DNA of 64,000 bases. It comes from Rummeliibacillus pycnus_A (GTDB lineage: Bacteria > Bacillota > Bacilli > Bacillales_A > Planococcaceae). Where the stretch lies: NCBI RefSeq assembly GCF_044359855.1, contig NZ_CP132291.1, positions 2,170,001-2,234,000 of the forward strand, given 5' to 3'. Below, one piece after another: positions 1-7,772 of the stretch. Positions within the stretch are counted from its first letter, which is position 1, and every line of letters begins with the position of its first letter. Below the pieces are notes generated by a model. The model was not told the DNA's origin. It ran no database searches and saw only the letters and a list, made by a program, of their open reading frames with translations. The position numbers and the translations under genes are program-made.

Positions 1-531
1 TCTGTAGATCATGATAATATCGGCACAGTTATTCAAGCATACTTCTTCCGTGCAAAAGAAGACATCGAAAAATTCAAAAATTACCGTTTGCGTATTGTTA
101 AAGGTGCTTATAAAGAACCTGGCGAAGTTGCTTACCAAACAAAAGAAGATATCGATCGTAATTACATAGAATTATTAGAGTATCACTTACTAAATGGTAA
201 ATTTACTTCAATTGCAACACATGATCACAATATTATTAATCATATGAAGCAGTTTATCGCAGTTCATGATATTCCCAAAGAAAAATACGAATTCCAAATG
301 CTTTACGGCTTCCGTCGCGATATGCAGCTTGAACTAGCCAAAGAAGGATATAACTTCTGCACATATGTACCATTTGGGCAAGATTGGTATGGTTACTTTA
401 TGCGCCGTTTAGCAGAACGTCCACAAAATATAGAACTTGTCGTAAAACAAGTATTCAATAAGAGAACAAATACAATCATCGGGGTAGCAGCTGCAGGTTT
501 TGCAATTGGCCGCTTAACGAAACGTAAATAA
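1..531 (+). CDS. Proline dehydrogenase, C-terminal part (5' end outside window)
   Basis: Flavoenzyme that oxidises L-proline to pyrroline-5-carboxylate, the first step of proline catabolism. The frame is open from base 1, reading SVDHDNIGTVIQAYFFRAKE, then RLRIVKGAYKEP, a core motif of the TIM-barrel proline dehydrogenase family. The downstream MLYGFRRDMQ and YVPFGQDWYGYFMRRLAERPQN segments are the usual C-terminal signature with the substrate-contacting RR pair. About 176 residues are visible; monofunctional Bacillus enzymes are near 300, so the N-terminal part is missing. A bidirectional terminator follows immediately. The family call is firm. Whether it is putB or putM/fadM type cannot be decided from the fragment. 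Confidence 0.93.
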   Translation, partial: SVDHDNIGTVIQAYFFRAKEDIEKFKNYRLRIVKGAYKEPGEVAYQTKEDIDRNYIELLEYHLLNGKFTSIATHDHNIINHMKQFIAVHDIPKEKYEFQMLYGFRRDMQLELAKEGYNFCTYVPFGQDWYGYFMRRLAERPQNIELVVKQVFNKRTNTIIGVAAAGFAIGRLTKRK

Positions 532-550
532 ATTTATCCAGCTTCAGCAA

Positions 551-597
551 AAAAAATCCGGATCAGCCACTTCAGAAAGCTAATCCGGATTTTTTAT
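551..597. terminator. Bidirectional terminator between proline dehydrogenase and desR
   Basis: Inverted repeat AATCCGGATcAGC / GCTaATCCGGATT with A-run on one side and T-run on the other. It can end both the plus-strand putative proline dehydrogenase and the minus-strand desR transcripts. Confidence 0.85.
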
Positions 598-598
598 A

Positions 599-1204
599 TT
601 ATTTATTCCAACCTTTTTCCTTAAATCTCGCTATCGCTTCAATACGATTACTTACACCTAATTTATCAAAAATAGTAGAGATATAGTTACGAACAGTTCC
701 AGGAGACAAAAACAATTCATTTGCGATTTCTTTCGTCGTTCTTCCTTTTGCCACAAGATCCAATACTTCACTCTCTCGATCTGTTAAAGGATTTTCACTC
801 TCTTCTTCATAAACAATATCAATAAGCTCAGGTGCATAAATTCTGCGACCATCTATGATGATTCGAATGGCATTAACTAATTCCTCAATAGGACTATCTT
901 TTAACAAATATCCTCTGACACCTGCTTTTCTAGCTCTCTCAAAATAACCCGGTCTTGCAAAGGTTGTTAAAATAATCACCTTACAGCCTTTTTCCTTTAG
1001 CTCTTCTGCAGCGTCTAAACCTGTTTTTTCAGGCATTTCAATATCCATAATGGCGATATCCGGTTGATATTGATCAACAAGCTTTAATGCTTCTACGCCA
1101 TTGTGCCCTACCCCTACAACTTCCATATCATCTTCCATATTAATCAATGATTTCAAAGCCCCGAGAAGCATTCCTTGGTCTTCGGCAATAACTATTTTAA
1201 TCAT
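599..1204 (-). CDS. desR: DesR-like response regulator (membrane fluidity control)
   Basis: NarL/FixJ-class response regulator, 201 aa. The receiver domain (1-120) has acidic pair E8/D9, phospho-acceptor D54 in MDIEMP and K102. The LuxR-type HTH (about 138-195) carries NPLTDRESEVLDL and GTVRNYIS. It matches B. subtilis DesR as I recall that sequence, notably IAEDQxMLLGAL, TTFARPGYF, GYLLKDSP, RIYAPEL and the C-terminal NRIEAI.R.KEKGW. DesR, phosphorylated by the thermosensor kinase DesK, activates the acyl-lipid desaturase gene des. Here des lies about 3.7 kb upstream on the same strand. The desK gene expected between them is absent and biotin genes occupy that place. Confidence 0.85.
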   Translation of the reverse strand: MIKIVIAEDQGMLLGALKSLINMEDDMEVVGVGHNGVEALKLVDQYQPDIAIMDIEMPEKTGLDAAEELKEKGCKVIILTTFARPGYFERARKAGVRGYLLKDSPIEELVNAIRIIIDGRRIYAPELIDIVYEEESENPLTDRESEVLDLVAKGRTTKEIANELFLSPGTVRNYISTIFDKLGVSNRIEAIARFKEKGWNK

Positions 1205-1356
1205 CTTGTTTCACTTCCTTTGACTATCCACTCATTTAACTACTATTATAACAAATAAGAAGGAAAGAAGTGGCAGTTCAACTATTGCAAAAAACATTTA
1301 ACCCCTGCAATTATTACTTTACAGGGGTTATAACTTTTAGAAATTCTATACCTAAT

Positions 1357-1636
1357 TGAATCAATTTCATAAATTCATTTTCGGATTATAAATATAAACA
1401 TTTCAACACATTTTCTTTTCCTCACTACTTTGAGGGAACTGAAAAAGTGGTTAAATACAAATACTAATAGTATTAATCTGCTTGCTAAATGATGTGGAAT
1501 TAGCTTCGCTTCCCGCGGGGCTTTCAGCTCAAGCTTTTCCCGTAGGACTTTGAATGAACCTCACTGAATTAGCCTCGCTCGAAGGAAATGCGAATGCATT
1601 TTCGAGGACTCGCCGTCTTTCGCTTCACAATTAACA
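1357..1636. repeat. MITE-like repeat, copy A (right end truncated)
   Basis: Begins with terminal inverted repeat TGAATCAATTTCATAAAT (1357-1374), followed by the CATTTCAACACAT segment shared with copies B and C. The right half has the GC-rich core GGGGCTTTCAGCTCAAGCTT, then AAGGAAATGCGAATGCATTT and CTCGCCGTCTTTCGCT, nearly identical to copy C. The similarity stops near 1636, next to the bioA stop codon, so the right inverted repeat is missing or degenerate. No reading frame is visible inside. Confidence 0.7.
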
Positions 1637-1642
1637 AGAAAA

Positions 1643-3004
1643 TCAAATATTTTCTGAAATAGATTGATATATTATTTTAATTGCTTCTTCTAGTTCGCTC
1701 TGACTCATCGCTAGTACAGGCATGAATGTTAATACTTGATCTAACTGGCGGATGATGAGCCCTTTTTCGCGTGCAGTCAAGACAATGCTATCAAGTTTGT
1801 TTTCTTGTGCTTCGAAAATACCTTTTGACACTTTGTCTTTAACGATCTCAATTCCAATCATTAATCCCCGTTGACGAATATCTCCGACAATATCTAGATT
1901 ATGTAATTCTTCTAACTTTTCCTTTACAATTAAAGCATTTGCTTGAACTTTTTCGATTAATGCAGTTTCCTCCATCAATTGAATATTCCTTAATGCTACA
2001 GCACAACTTAATTGGTTACCCGTATATGTGTGACCATGGTAAAACGTTTTATGCTCTTCTTTTTCCCCTAAAAAAGCATCAAAAACCTTTTGATTTGTAA
2101 CAGTTGCTGCTAGAGGCATGTAGCCACCTGTAATCCCTTTTCCTACACAAATAATATCAGGGACAACCCCTTCTTGCTCGCAAGCAAACATGGTTCCTGT
2201 TCTACCAAAGCCAACTGCCACCTCATCACAAATAAGAAGAATGTTATATTTTCTGCAAAGTTTTTCTACCCCTTTTAAGAAGCCTTCAGGATGGGTGATA
2301 ATTCCTGCTGCTCCTTGCACTAAAGGTTCCATGATTAAGCCAGCTACTTCATCAGCTTTTTCTTGAAGTAAACTTTCTAATTTCTGTAGGCAGAAATTTT
2401 TTACAGCTTCTTCGTCTCCATCTTCCGACATTCGATACGTATGAGGTGATGGTAAAGAAATACGCTTAAATAGTAATGGTTTAAAAATCCGGTGATATAA
2501 ATCCATGCCACCTACACTAACAGACCCAATTGTATCACCATGATAAGCATCATCTAATGAGATAAATGTACTTTTTCTTTTATATTTCTCTGAATCGATA
2601 TTTTGCCAATATTGATACGCCATTTTCAGTGCAATTTCTACAGAAGCAGAGCCTGTATCTGAATAGAATACTTTACATAAGTCTCCTGGTGTAATTTCTG
2701 CTAACTTTTTAGCCAATAAGATTGAAGGAACATTAGCAGAACCCAATAAAGTAGAATGTGCAACTTTATGTACTTGATTTGTCAGTGCTTCATTTAGCTC
2801 AGGGATATTATGCCCATGAACGTTAACCCAAAGAGAGGCATAACCATCTAAATATTTTTTTCCTTCAATATCATATAAATAGCTTCCTTCCCCTTTTTCA
2901 ATAATAAGTGGTTTCGATTTCTGGTATTGCTTCATCTGAGTAAAAGGATGCCATACATGTTCTTTGTCCCAATTTTCTAGGTCTTGATTTTTATATTGTT
3001 TCAT
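1643..3004 (-). CDS. bioA: Adenosylmethionine-8-amino-7-oxononanoate aminotransferase
   Basis: Class III PLP aminotransferase that converts 7-keto-8-aminopelargonate (KAPA) to 7,8-diaminopelargonate (DAPA) using S-adenosylmethionine, the antepenultimate step of biotin synthesis. 453 aa, full length. It shows VWHPFTQMKQ at the N-terminus (typical of BioA), SDTGSASVEIALKMAYQYW, DDAYHGDT, LICDEVAVGFGRTG (cofactor Asp260) and CVGKGITGGYMPL with PLP lysine K289. A clear AGGAGG precedes the ATG. The start overlaps the end of bioD by 14 nt, so the two are co-transcribed. The gene ends against a truncated MITE-like repeat. No bioB or bioF is present in the window. Confidence 0.95.
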   Translation of the reverse strand: MKQYKNQDLENWDKEHVWHPFTQMKQYQKSKPLIIEKGEGSYLYDIEGKKYLDGYASLWVNVHGHNIPELNEALTNQVHKVAHSTLLGSANVPSILLAKKLAEITPGDLCKVFYSDTGSASVEIALKMAYQYWQNIDSEKYKRKSTFISLDDAYHGDTIGSVSVGGMDLYHRIFKPLLFKRISLPSPHTYRMSEDGDEEAVKNFCLQKLESLLQEKADEVAGLIMEPLVQGAAGIITHPEGFLKGVEKLCRKYNILLICDEVAVGFGRTGTMFACEQEGVVPDIICVGKGITGGYMPLAATVTNQKVFDAFLGEKEEHKTFYHGHTYTGNQLSCAVALRNIQLMEETALIEKVQANALIVKEKLEELHNLDIVGDIRQRGLMIGIEIVKDKVSKGIFEAQENKLDSIVLTAREKGLIIRQLDQVLTFMPVLAMSQSELEEAIKIIYQSISENI

Positions 3005-3704
3005 AAAGAAAAACCTCCTTCATTTTTTCTTCGAATTGTTCTGATTGGATACATTCTTCTGAGTATTTTTCTAATTCTTCTTTTACATTTTTGAAATCCG
3101 GAATAGTAAAAGTAGGTAGTTTTAGCATTTTTTCAATAGTATGAATATTATCTTGTTGAATTACATTATCTTTCTCAAACTTGTTGAAAATCACTGAATG
3201 GATAGGGATTTCATATGTTTGAGCGTATAAATTTGTTGTAATAACATTGTGTATTGAACCAAGTCCGCTTAAACTAACCAGAATAGCAGGTATATTCAGT
3301 TCTTTAATAAAATCCTTTGTCATATAAAAGTTATCCTCTTGCTCTATTAAAGGTACAGCTAACCCTCCAGCTCCCTCTATTAAAACAAGATCATTTGTTT
3401 GTTCTAATTCCATCTTTCTTTGTAGAGCAGCTTCAATTTTCACTTCTTTTGGTTGCATCTTAATGGCTAAATGTGGTGAAGTCTCTGGTTCGAAAACAAA
3501 ACATCCAGTATTTTTTACACCAAGTACCGATTCATACCACCCTAAATCAGGATAAGTTTGTGTTTGCTCAATCAGTCCAGTTTGAAAAGGTTTAAATACT
3601 GTCGTTTTAATTCCTAGCTTATTTAATGTGAAATATAAAAAACCAGTAGCAATAGTTTTTCCTATATCTGTTCCAGTTCCAGTGATAAAAAGTGATTTTC
3701 CCAT
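2991..3704 (-). CDS. bioD: Dethiobiotin synthetase
   Basis: ATP-dependent carboxylase that closes the ureido ring of diaminopelargonate to give dethiobiotin. The P-loop GTGTDIGKT (residues 9-17) and VLIEGAGGLAVPL are diagnostic. The frame opens at 3737, but that ATG lies inside the terminal repeat of MITE copy B. The ATG at 3704 has GAAGGAG 9 nt upstream and gives the normal 237-aa protein starting MGKSLFITGTGTDIGKT, so 3704 is chosen. It overlaps bioA by 14 nt. The 329-bp repeat separates it from bioY upstream. Confidence 0.94.
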   Translation of the reverse strand: MGKSLFITGTGTDIGKTIATGFLYFTLNKLGIKTTVFKPFQTGLIEQTQTYPDLGWYESVLGVKNTGCFVFEPETSPHLAIKMQPKEVKIEAALQRKMELEQTNDLVLIEGAGGLAVPLIEQEDNFYMTKDFIKELNIPAILVSLSGLGSIHNVITTNLYAQTYEIPIHSVIFNKFEKDNVIQQDNIHTIEKMLKLPTFTIPDFKNVKEELEKYSEECIQSEQFEEKMKEVFLYETI

Positions 3705-3728
3705 CCTATACAGCTCCTTCTTTTCATT

Positions 3729-4057
3729 TGAATCCATTTCATAAATCCATTTTCAATTTATAAATACGAACATTTCAACACATTAACTTTTCAATATTCT
3801 GATTTAAATGTTCCGCTACAGACGGTGCTTTCCACGGGCTTGGCTTCAATCTCCTCGTGCCAACACGATGTTGGTCACGAAGCTGTTGCCACAGGACGTG
3901 GCGCTCTTAGGCTTTGTTCCTTAAAAACGTTCCTGCGGGGCTTTCAGCTCAAGCTTATTCCGTAGGAGTCGCCGTCTTTCGCTCCACAATGAACAAAATT
4001 GGGTATCACTAAATCTTCGTATATTTCATATAAGTTTTGCATTATGAAATTGATTCA
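3729..4057. repeat. MITE-like repeat, copy B (complete, 329 bp)
   Basis: Left end TGAATCCATTTCATAAAT (3729-3746) and right end ATTATGAAATTGATTCA (4041-4057) are near-perfect inverted repeats. The GC-rich core begins GACGGTGCTTTCCACGGGC and ends GTCGCCGTCTTTCGCTCC, itself an inverted pair. There is no coding sequence. It sits exactly between the stop codon of bioY and the Shine-Dalgarno region of bioD, in the same orientation as copies A and C. Confidence 0.8.
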
Positions 4058-4058
4058 T

Positions 4059-4601
4059 TTAAATGAATTTTTTTATTCTTGGACGAACTTTATGTATTAT
4101 GACGGCACTTATAGCAGCTAAAATAATATCCCCAGGAACGGGTAAATAAAAACCAAATAATAATGTTTGATGAATAGACAATGGTTTTTCAACAACCCAC
4201 TTCATTGCTCCGTAAAGCCAAATACACCCAAAAAAGTACACAATAAGTAGCGTAACTAAATTCGCGCAGAAAATAGAATAAATTTTATTCAGGTTAAACT
4301 TTTGAATAAGCCACCCATTTGCAAATGCACCTAATACAAAACCAATTAGATAACCAAATGTTGGTTTAAAAATATAACTAGGACCGCCTCCTTCAGTAAA
4401 AACTGGCACTCCCAATAATCCAATTAATACATAGCTTAATTGACTAATGAATCCAATTTTTGGTCCTAATAGTGCACCAGCTAAGTAGACAAATAGAATT
4501 TGTAGTGTAAAAGGAATATAAGGAATTGGAATTTTAATAAATGCACCTACTGATGTCAAAGCAGCAAAAAGCGCAGCAAAGGCGATTGTTTTACTTTTCA
4601 A
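4059..4601 (-). CDS. bioY: BioY biotin transporter, substrate-binding (S) component
   Basis: Integral membrane S-component of an ECF-type biotin importer, about 180 aa with six predicted hydrophobic segments. Family motifs visible: PIPYIPFTLQILFVYLAG (biotin-contact region), LLGPKIGFISQLSYVLIGLLG and GGPSYIFKPTFGYLIGF. The frame opens at 4619, but a good Shine-Dalgarno (AGAGGTGA) lies 4 nt ahead of a TTG at 4601. That start gives MKSKTIAFAALFAALTSVG and is preferred. A BirA-type operator and promoter lie 58-87 nt upstream of the start. It heads the bioY-(MITE B)-bioD-bioA row. Confidence 0.9.
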   Translation of the reverse strand: MKSKTIAFAALFAALTSVGAFIKIPIPYIPFTLQILFVYLAGALLGPKIGFISQLSYVLIGLLGVPVFTEGGGPSYIFKPTFGYLIGFVLGAFANGWLIQKFNLNKIYSIFCANLVTLLIVYFFGCIWLYGAMKWVVEKPLSIHQTLLFGFYLPVPGDIILAAISAVIIHKVRPRIKKFI

Positions 4602-4635
4602 AATATCACCTCTCTTCATTTTTTTAATTGTGATT

Positions 4636-4688
4636 ATTGTGTATCATTTCGAATTATATGTCAACCTAAAATAAAAATAGGTTAACGC
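4636..4688 (-). promoter_or_regulatory. Promoter and BirA-type biotin operator of bioY
   Basis: On the minus strand TTGACA (4659-4664) and CACAAT (4636-4641) are spaced by 17 nt. The -35 box is part of an imperfect dyad, TGTCAACC-N13-GGTTAACG (plus strand 4659-4687). This resembles the BirA operator of Gram-positive biotin genes (TTGTTAACC...GGTTAACAA pattern). Overlap of operator and -35 fits repression by biotinoyl-AMP-bound BirA. The operator identity is inferred from motif and context. Confidence 0.7.
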
Positions 4689-4760
4689 ATTTTATGTTAT
4701 ATAAAAAAAGAGTAATAATGATTGATTGTCTTGAAAAGAGAAGTATCCGTTCATATAACA

Positions 4761-4803
4761 AAAAAACGCACATCACTAATTTCTTAGTAATGTACGTTTT
4801 TCT
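4761..4803 (-). terminator. Terminator downstream of des
   Basis: Stem AAAAACGtACATtACTAA / TTAGTgATGTgCGTTTTT on the minus strand followed by a T-run. It separates the des transcript from the bioY promoter. Confidence 0.8.
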
Positions 4804-4874
4804 ATATTTTATATAACATTATCAATAAGTTATGACACAATCTAACATAGTATTTTCCCAAGGTAAATTATTTG

Positions 4875-5957
4875 TTATATAACATTTTTACTAGACTTAG
4901 GCTGATTGACTGTCTTTTTGATTGTTTCTATAGATTGTTTTATTTTACCGTCATGTGTTACCACAAGACTTTTAACATCCTTAAATGTAACGAATGTTTT
5001 ATTTGGAGTATCATATAATTTATAACGTAATGATTCAAAGCTAGTTTTAAGTGTAATGGTTGTTGCTTGTTGCAATGGTGGTGTCATTTTATGTGCTTCT
5101 TCTAATTTATAATTAGGTACTCGTGGTGCTAAATGATGCACATGATGGAAGCCAATGTTCCCTGTTACCCATTGTAAAATAAGCGGTAATTTATAATAAG
5201 AACTACCCTCTACAGCAGCTTTTACATAATCCCATTCAGATTCATTCTCAAAGTAAGAATCTTCAAATGTATGCTGAATGAAAAATAACCAAATGCCTAG
5301 TGCCCCTGCAACAAACATTGTTGTCCCTTGTACAATTAAAACTGATTGTACGCTTGTCAATAAGATGACACCTGCGAAAAGAGCAACAATGATCGCATTG
5401 GATAAATACGTATTGAAACGTTCTTTTTTTCTTGCATCTTTGTGATTAAATCTACTAGAAACCAGTACCAAATATAAAGGCCCTAAACCAAACATTACAA
5501 GTGGATTTCGATAAGCTCTGTAGCAAAATCGTTGCCATTTTGATGCCTTTACATATTCATCAACTGTCATGACCCAAATGTCGCCGACACCGCGTTTATC
5601 TAAATTGGAACTTGAAGCATGGTGAATCATATGCTCCTTTTTCCATTTTTCATATGAAAATAATGTAAGAACCCCTGTTATTAAACCAACGATATCATTG
5701 GCTTTTTTGTTTTTAAAGAAAGAGCCATGTGTGCAGTCATGGAAAATTATAAATGTACGAACAACAAAACCTGCCGCAATCACACTTAGTCCAACAGCTC
5801 CCCATACAGTGTAAGGTAAAATCATATATGCAGCTATCCACAATGCAATCATTGGTGGAATAGTATTCATTATTTGCATTACACTCTTTTTCGTATCAGA
5901 TGTTGAATACGGTATAACAGCTTTTTTTAGCTGTTTTGTCTTTTCACGATCTGTCAA
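4875..5957 (-). CDS. des: Acyl-lipid (delta-5) fatty acid desaturase
   Basis: Membrane di-iron desaturase that introduces a cis double bond into phospholipid acyl chains, usually after cold shock. Three histidine boxes are present: HDCTH (73-77), HMIHH (109-113) and HHVHH (271-275). Several hydrophobic segments surround them. The sequence resembles B. subtilis Des throughout (IIFHDCxH, SSNLDKRGxGDIW, QHTFEDSYFE, AAVEGSSxYKLP). The longest frame starts at 5996. The TTG at 5957 instead has a textbook GGAGGGG 6 nt upstream and yields MTDREKTKQL, length 360 (B. subtilis about 352), so it is chosen. Regulation is likely by the DesR-type regulator at 599-1204 through the upstream dyad. Confidence 0.93.
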   Translation of the reverse strand: MTDREKTKQLKKAVIPYSTSDTKKSVMQIMNTIPPMIALWIAAYMILPYTVWGAVGLSVIAAGFVVRTFIIFHDCTHGSFFKNKKANDIVGLITGVLTLFSYEKWKKEHMIHHASSSNLDKRGVGDIWVMTVDEYVKASKWQRFCYRAYRNPLVMFGLGPLYLVLVSSRFNHKDARKKERFNTYLSNAIIVALFAGVILLTSVQSVLIVQGTTMFVAGALGIWLFFIQHTFEDSYFENESEWDYVKAAVEGSSYYKLPLILQWVTGNIGFHHVHHLAPRVPNYKLEEAHKMTPPLQQATTITLKTSFESLRYKLYDTPNKTFVTFKDVKSLVVTHDGKIKQSIETIKKTVNQPKSSKNVI

Positions 5958-6023
5958 AAAAATCCCCTCCAGCCTTTGTACTGCTGAGTTCATCATACGT
6001 CTCTATTTGCATTTGCCATAGAC

Positions 6024-6054
6024 ATAGATGTCACAATGATAATATGACATCTAT
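6024..6054 (-). promoter_or_regulatory. Perfect 10-bp dyad upstream of des, candidate DesR operator
   Basis: ATAGATGTCA (6024-6033), 11-nt spacer, TGACATCTAT (6045-6054): perfect inverted arms 67-97 nt upstream of the TTG start of des. A two-turn dyad in this position suits a dimeric response regulator such as DesR. The assignment is inferred from position and symmetry, not from a remembered consensus. Confidence 0.5.
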
Positions 6055-6294
6055 CATATACCTGGTACTAATAATAGGTTGCAAAATTATCAATCATATC
6101 CTATATATCCCTCATTTTAAATAATCTATAATACTAATACCCATAGAATTACTATAGTTAAATACCACACTTCAGTGGGAAGCTTTTAGCACCGAACTGG
6201 TTTTTTCATTTAATTCTTTAACGTGATTAGTGAATATCAGTATAAAAAACTACCTTTTCAATCTACTTTAAATGAATCAAATGACAATTACTAT

Positions 6295-6322
6295 TTGAAT
6301 AAACGAATACTTAAAGTATAAT
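6295..6322 (+). promoter_or_regulatory. Putative sigma-A promoter of rpoN
   Basis: TTGAAT (6295-6300), 16-nt spacer, TATAAT (6317-6322), 86 nt ahead of the rpoN start. Confidence 0.5.
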
Positions 6323-6407
6323 ATTTTATACATATACCAGATTTTTTTAACATTTTAGACTAATAATCATGTTTTAAGGATAAGAGATTGGTTAGGAGGA
6401 TTTTGTT

Positions 6408-7703
6408 ATGGAACTTATGATGCAACAACGTCAAGAATTAAAACTTTTAATGACAGCTCAACTTCGGCAGTCCATTGAATTACTCCAATATTCAACTGAT
6501 GATTTAGAACAATTTATCCGGCAACAAGAGTTAGAAAATCCATTAATTGAACTTCAAGACTCTTCAATTACAACACAAGTTGAAAGGCTTCCGTCTTTTA
6601 AGAAATTAAAACGTACAGCTCTGCAACCAACAGATATATCAAAACCTATTGAAGAAAATTTTAGAGATCAATTGATGCAAATGGTCAAATTAAATTTCAA
6701 AGATGACTCTACAAAGAAATTACTAACATATATGATTCACAATTTAAATGACAATGGATATTTAGAAATAGAAGGAACAGGTTCAAACTATTCAACAGAA
6801 TATATTACGGAAGGTATAGAACTTCTTCAACAAATAGGACCTATCGGAATTGGAGCAAGAAATCTTGAAGAATGCCTTTTATTACAAAGTCAATATCGCT
6901 ATCCTGAATACCCAATGCTAGAAGAAATAATTCAACATTATTTGCCTTTGCTTGCTGAAAAAAAATGGTCGCTCATTGCTAAAAATCTAAAATGTTCCGT
7001 TTCACAAGTTGGACAGCTAAGTGAGCTCATCCTAACGCTCAATCCAAGACCATGCTCCCTTATGCAAATCGGAAGTACAGAATATTTACGACCTGATATT
7101 ATTGTGGAAGAACATCAAAATGAACTAATTTTCTATTTAAATGATTACTATCTACCAAGCATTAAATTGAATGAGTATTATTTAACGGTTCCCAAAACAA
7201 ATCGCGACGATCAACAATATATTCATACGCACTACAAAAACTACCAGTGGCTTATGAACAGTATTGAACAACGCCGTAATACAATTATTAAAATAATGCA
7301 TGTTTTAATGAAAAGACAATTACCTTTCTTTAGTAAAGGACTATCTGAATTAATTCCCTTAACTTTAAAAGAAGTGGCAGATGAAATCGAAATGCACGAA
7401 TCTACTGTGAGTCGAGCAACCTCAAATAAATTTATTCAAACACCTATTGGTACGTTTGAGTTAAAATCATTATTCACTTCTAAAGTTGCAACAAATGATG
7501 GTGGCAATATTTCTCAAGAAAAAGTAAAAACACTATTAAAGCAATTTATCCAAAAAGAAGATAAACTTAAACCTTTTTCAGATCAGAAAATTGCTGAGTA
7601 TTTTAATACAGAACACGCGATTCAAATCGCTAGAAGAACTATTAGTAAATATCGAGATGAACTTAATATTCCTTCGGCAAGCATGCGTAAAAAGTGGAAA
7701 TGA
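6408..7703 (+). CDS. rpoN: RNA polymerase sigma-54 factor
   Basis: Sigma-54 (SigL) directs RNA polymerase to -24/-12 promoters that need AAA+ activators. 431 aa. The Gln/Leu-rich activator-interacting region I spans about residues 1-50 (QQRQELKLLMTAQLRQSIELLQ). The core-binding domain is central (GIGARNLEECLLLQ). A helix-turn-helix lies around 321-345 (LTLKEVADEIEMHESTVSRAT). The RpoN box ARRTISKYRD is at 408-417 near the C-terminus. AGGAGG precedes the ATG. Monocistronic, with its own promoter and a bidirectional terminator. No sigma-54 activator gene is visible nearby. Confidence 0.95.
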   Translation: MELMMQQRQELKLLMTAQLRQSIELLQYSTDDLEQFIRQQELENPLIELQDSSITTQVERLPSFKKLKRTALQPTDISKPIEENFRDQLMQMVKLNFKDDSTKKLLTYMIHNLNDNGYLEIEGTGSNYSTEYITEGIELLQQIGPIGIGARNLEECLLLQSQYRYPEYPMLEEIIQHYLPLLAEKKWSLIAKNLKCSVSQVGQLSELILTLNPRPCSLMQIGSTEYLRPDIIVEEHQNELIFYLNDYYLPSIKLNEYYLTVPKTNRDDQQYIHTHYKNYQWLMNSIEQRRNTIIKIMHVLMKRQLPFFSKGLSELIPLTLKEVADEIEMHESTVSRATSNKFIQTPIGTFELKSLFTSKVATNDGGNISQEKVKTLLKQFIQKEDKLKPFSDQKIAEYFNTEHAIQIARRTISKYRDELNIPSASMRKKWK

Positions 7704-7728
7704 AAGCGATACCAATTCAATAATAGAA

Positions 7729-7764
7729 AAAGAGCGTATCCAATGAAATTTGGATACGCTCTTT
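7729..7764. terminator. Convergent terminator between rpoN and metH
   Basis: Perfect 15-bp stem AAAGAGCGTATCCAA / TTGGATACGCTCTTT with a 6-nt loop, serving both converging genes. Confidence 0.9.
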
Positions 7765-7772
7765 AGGAATGT

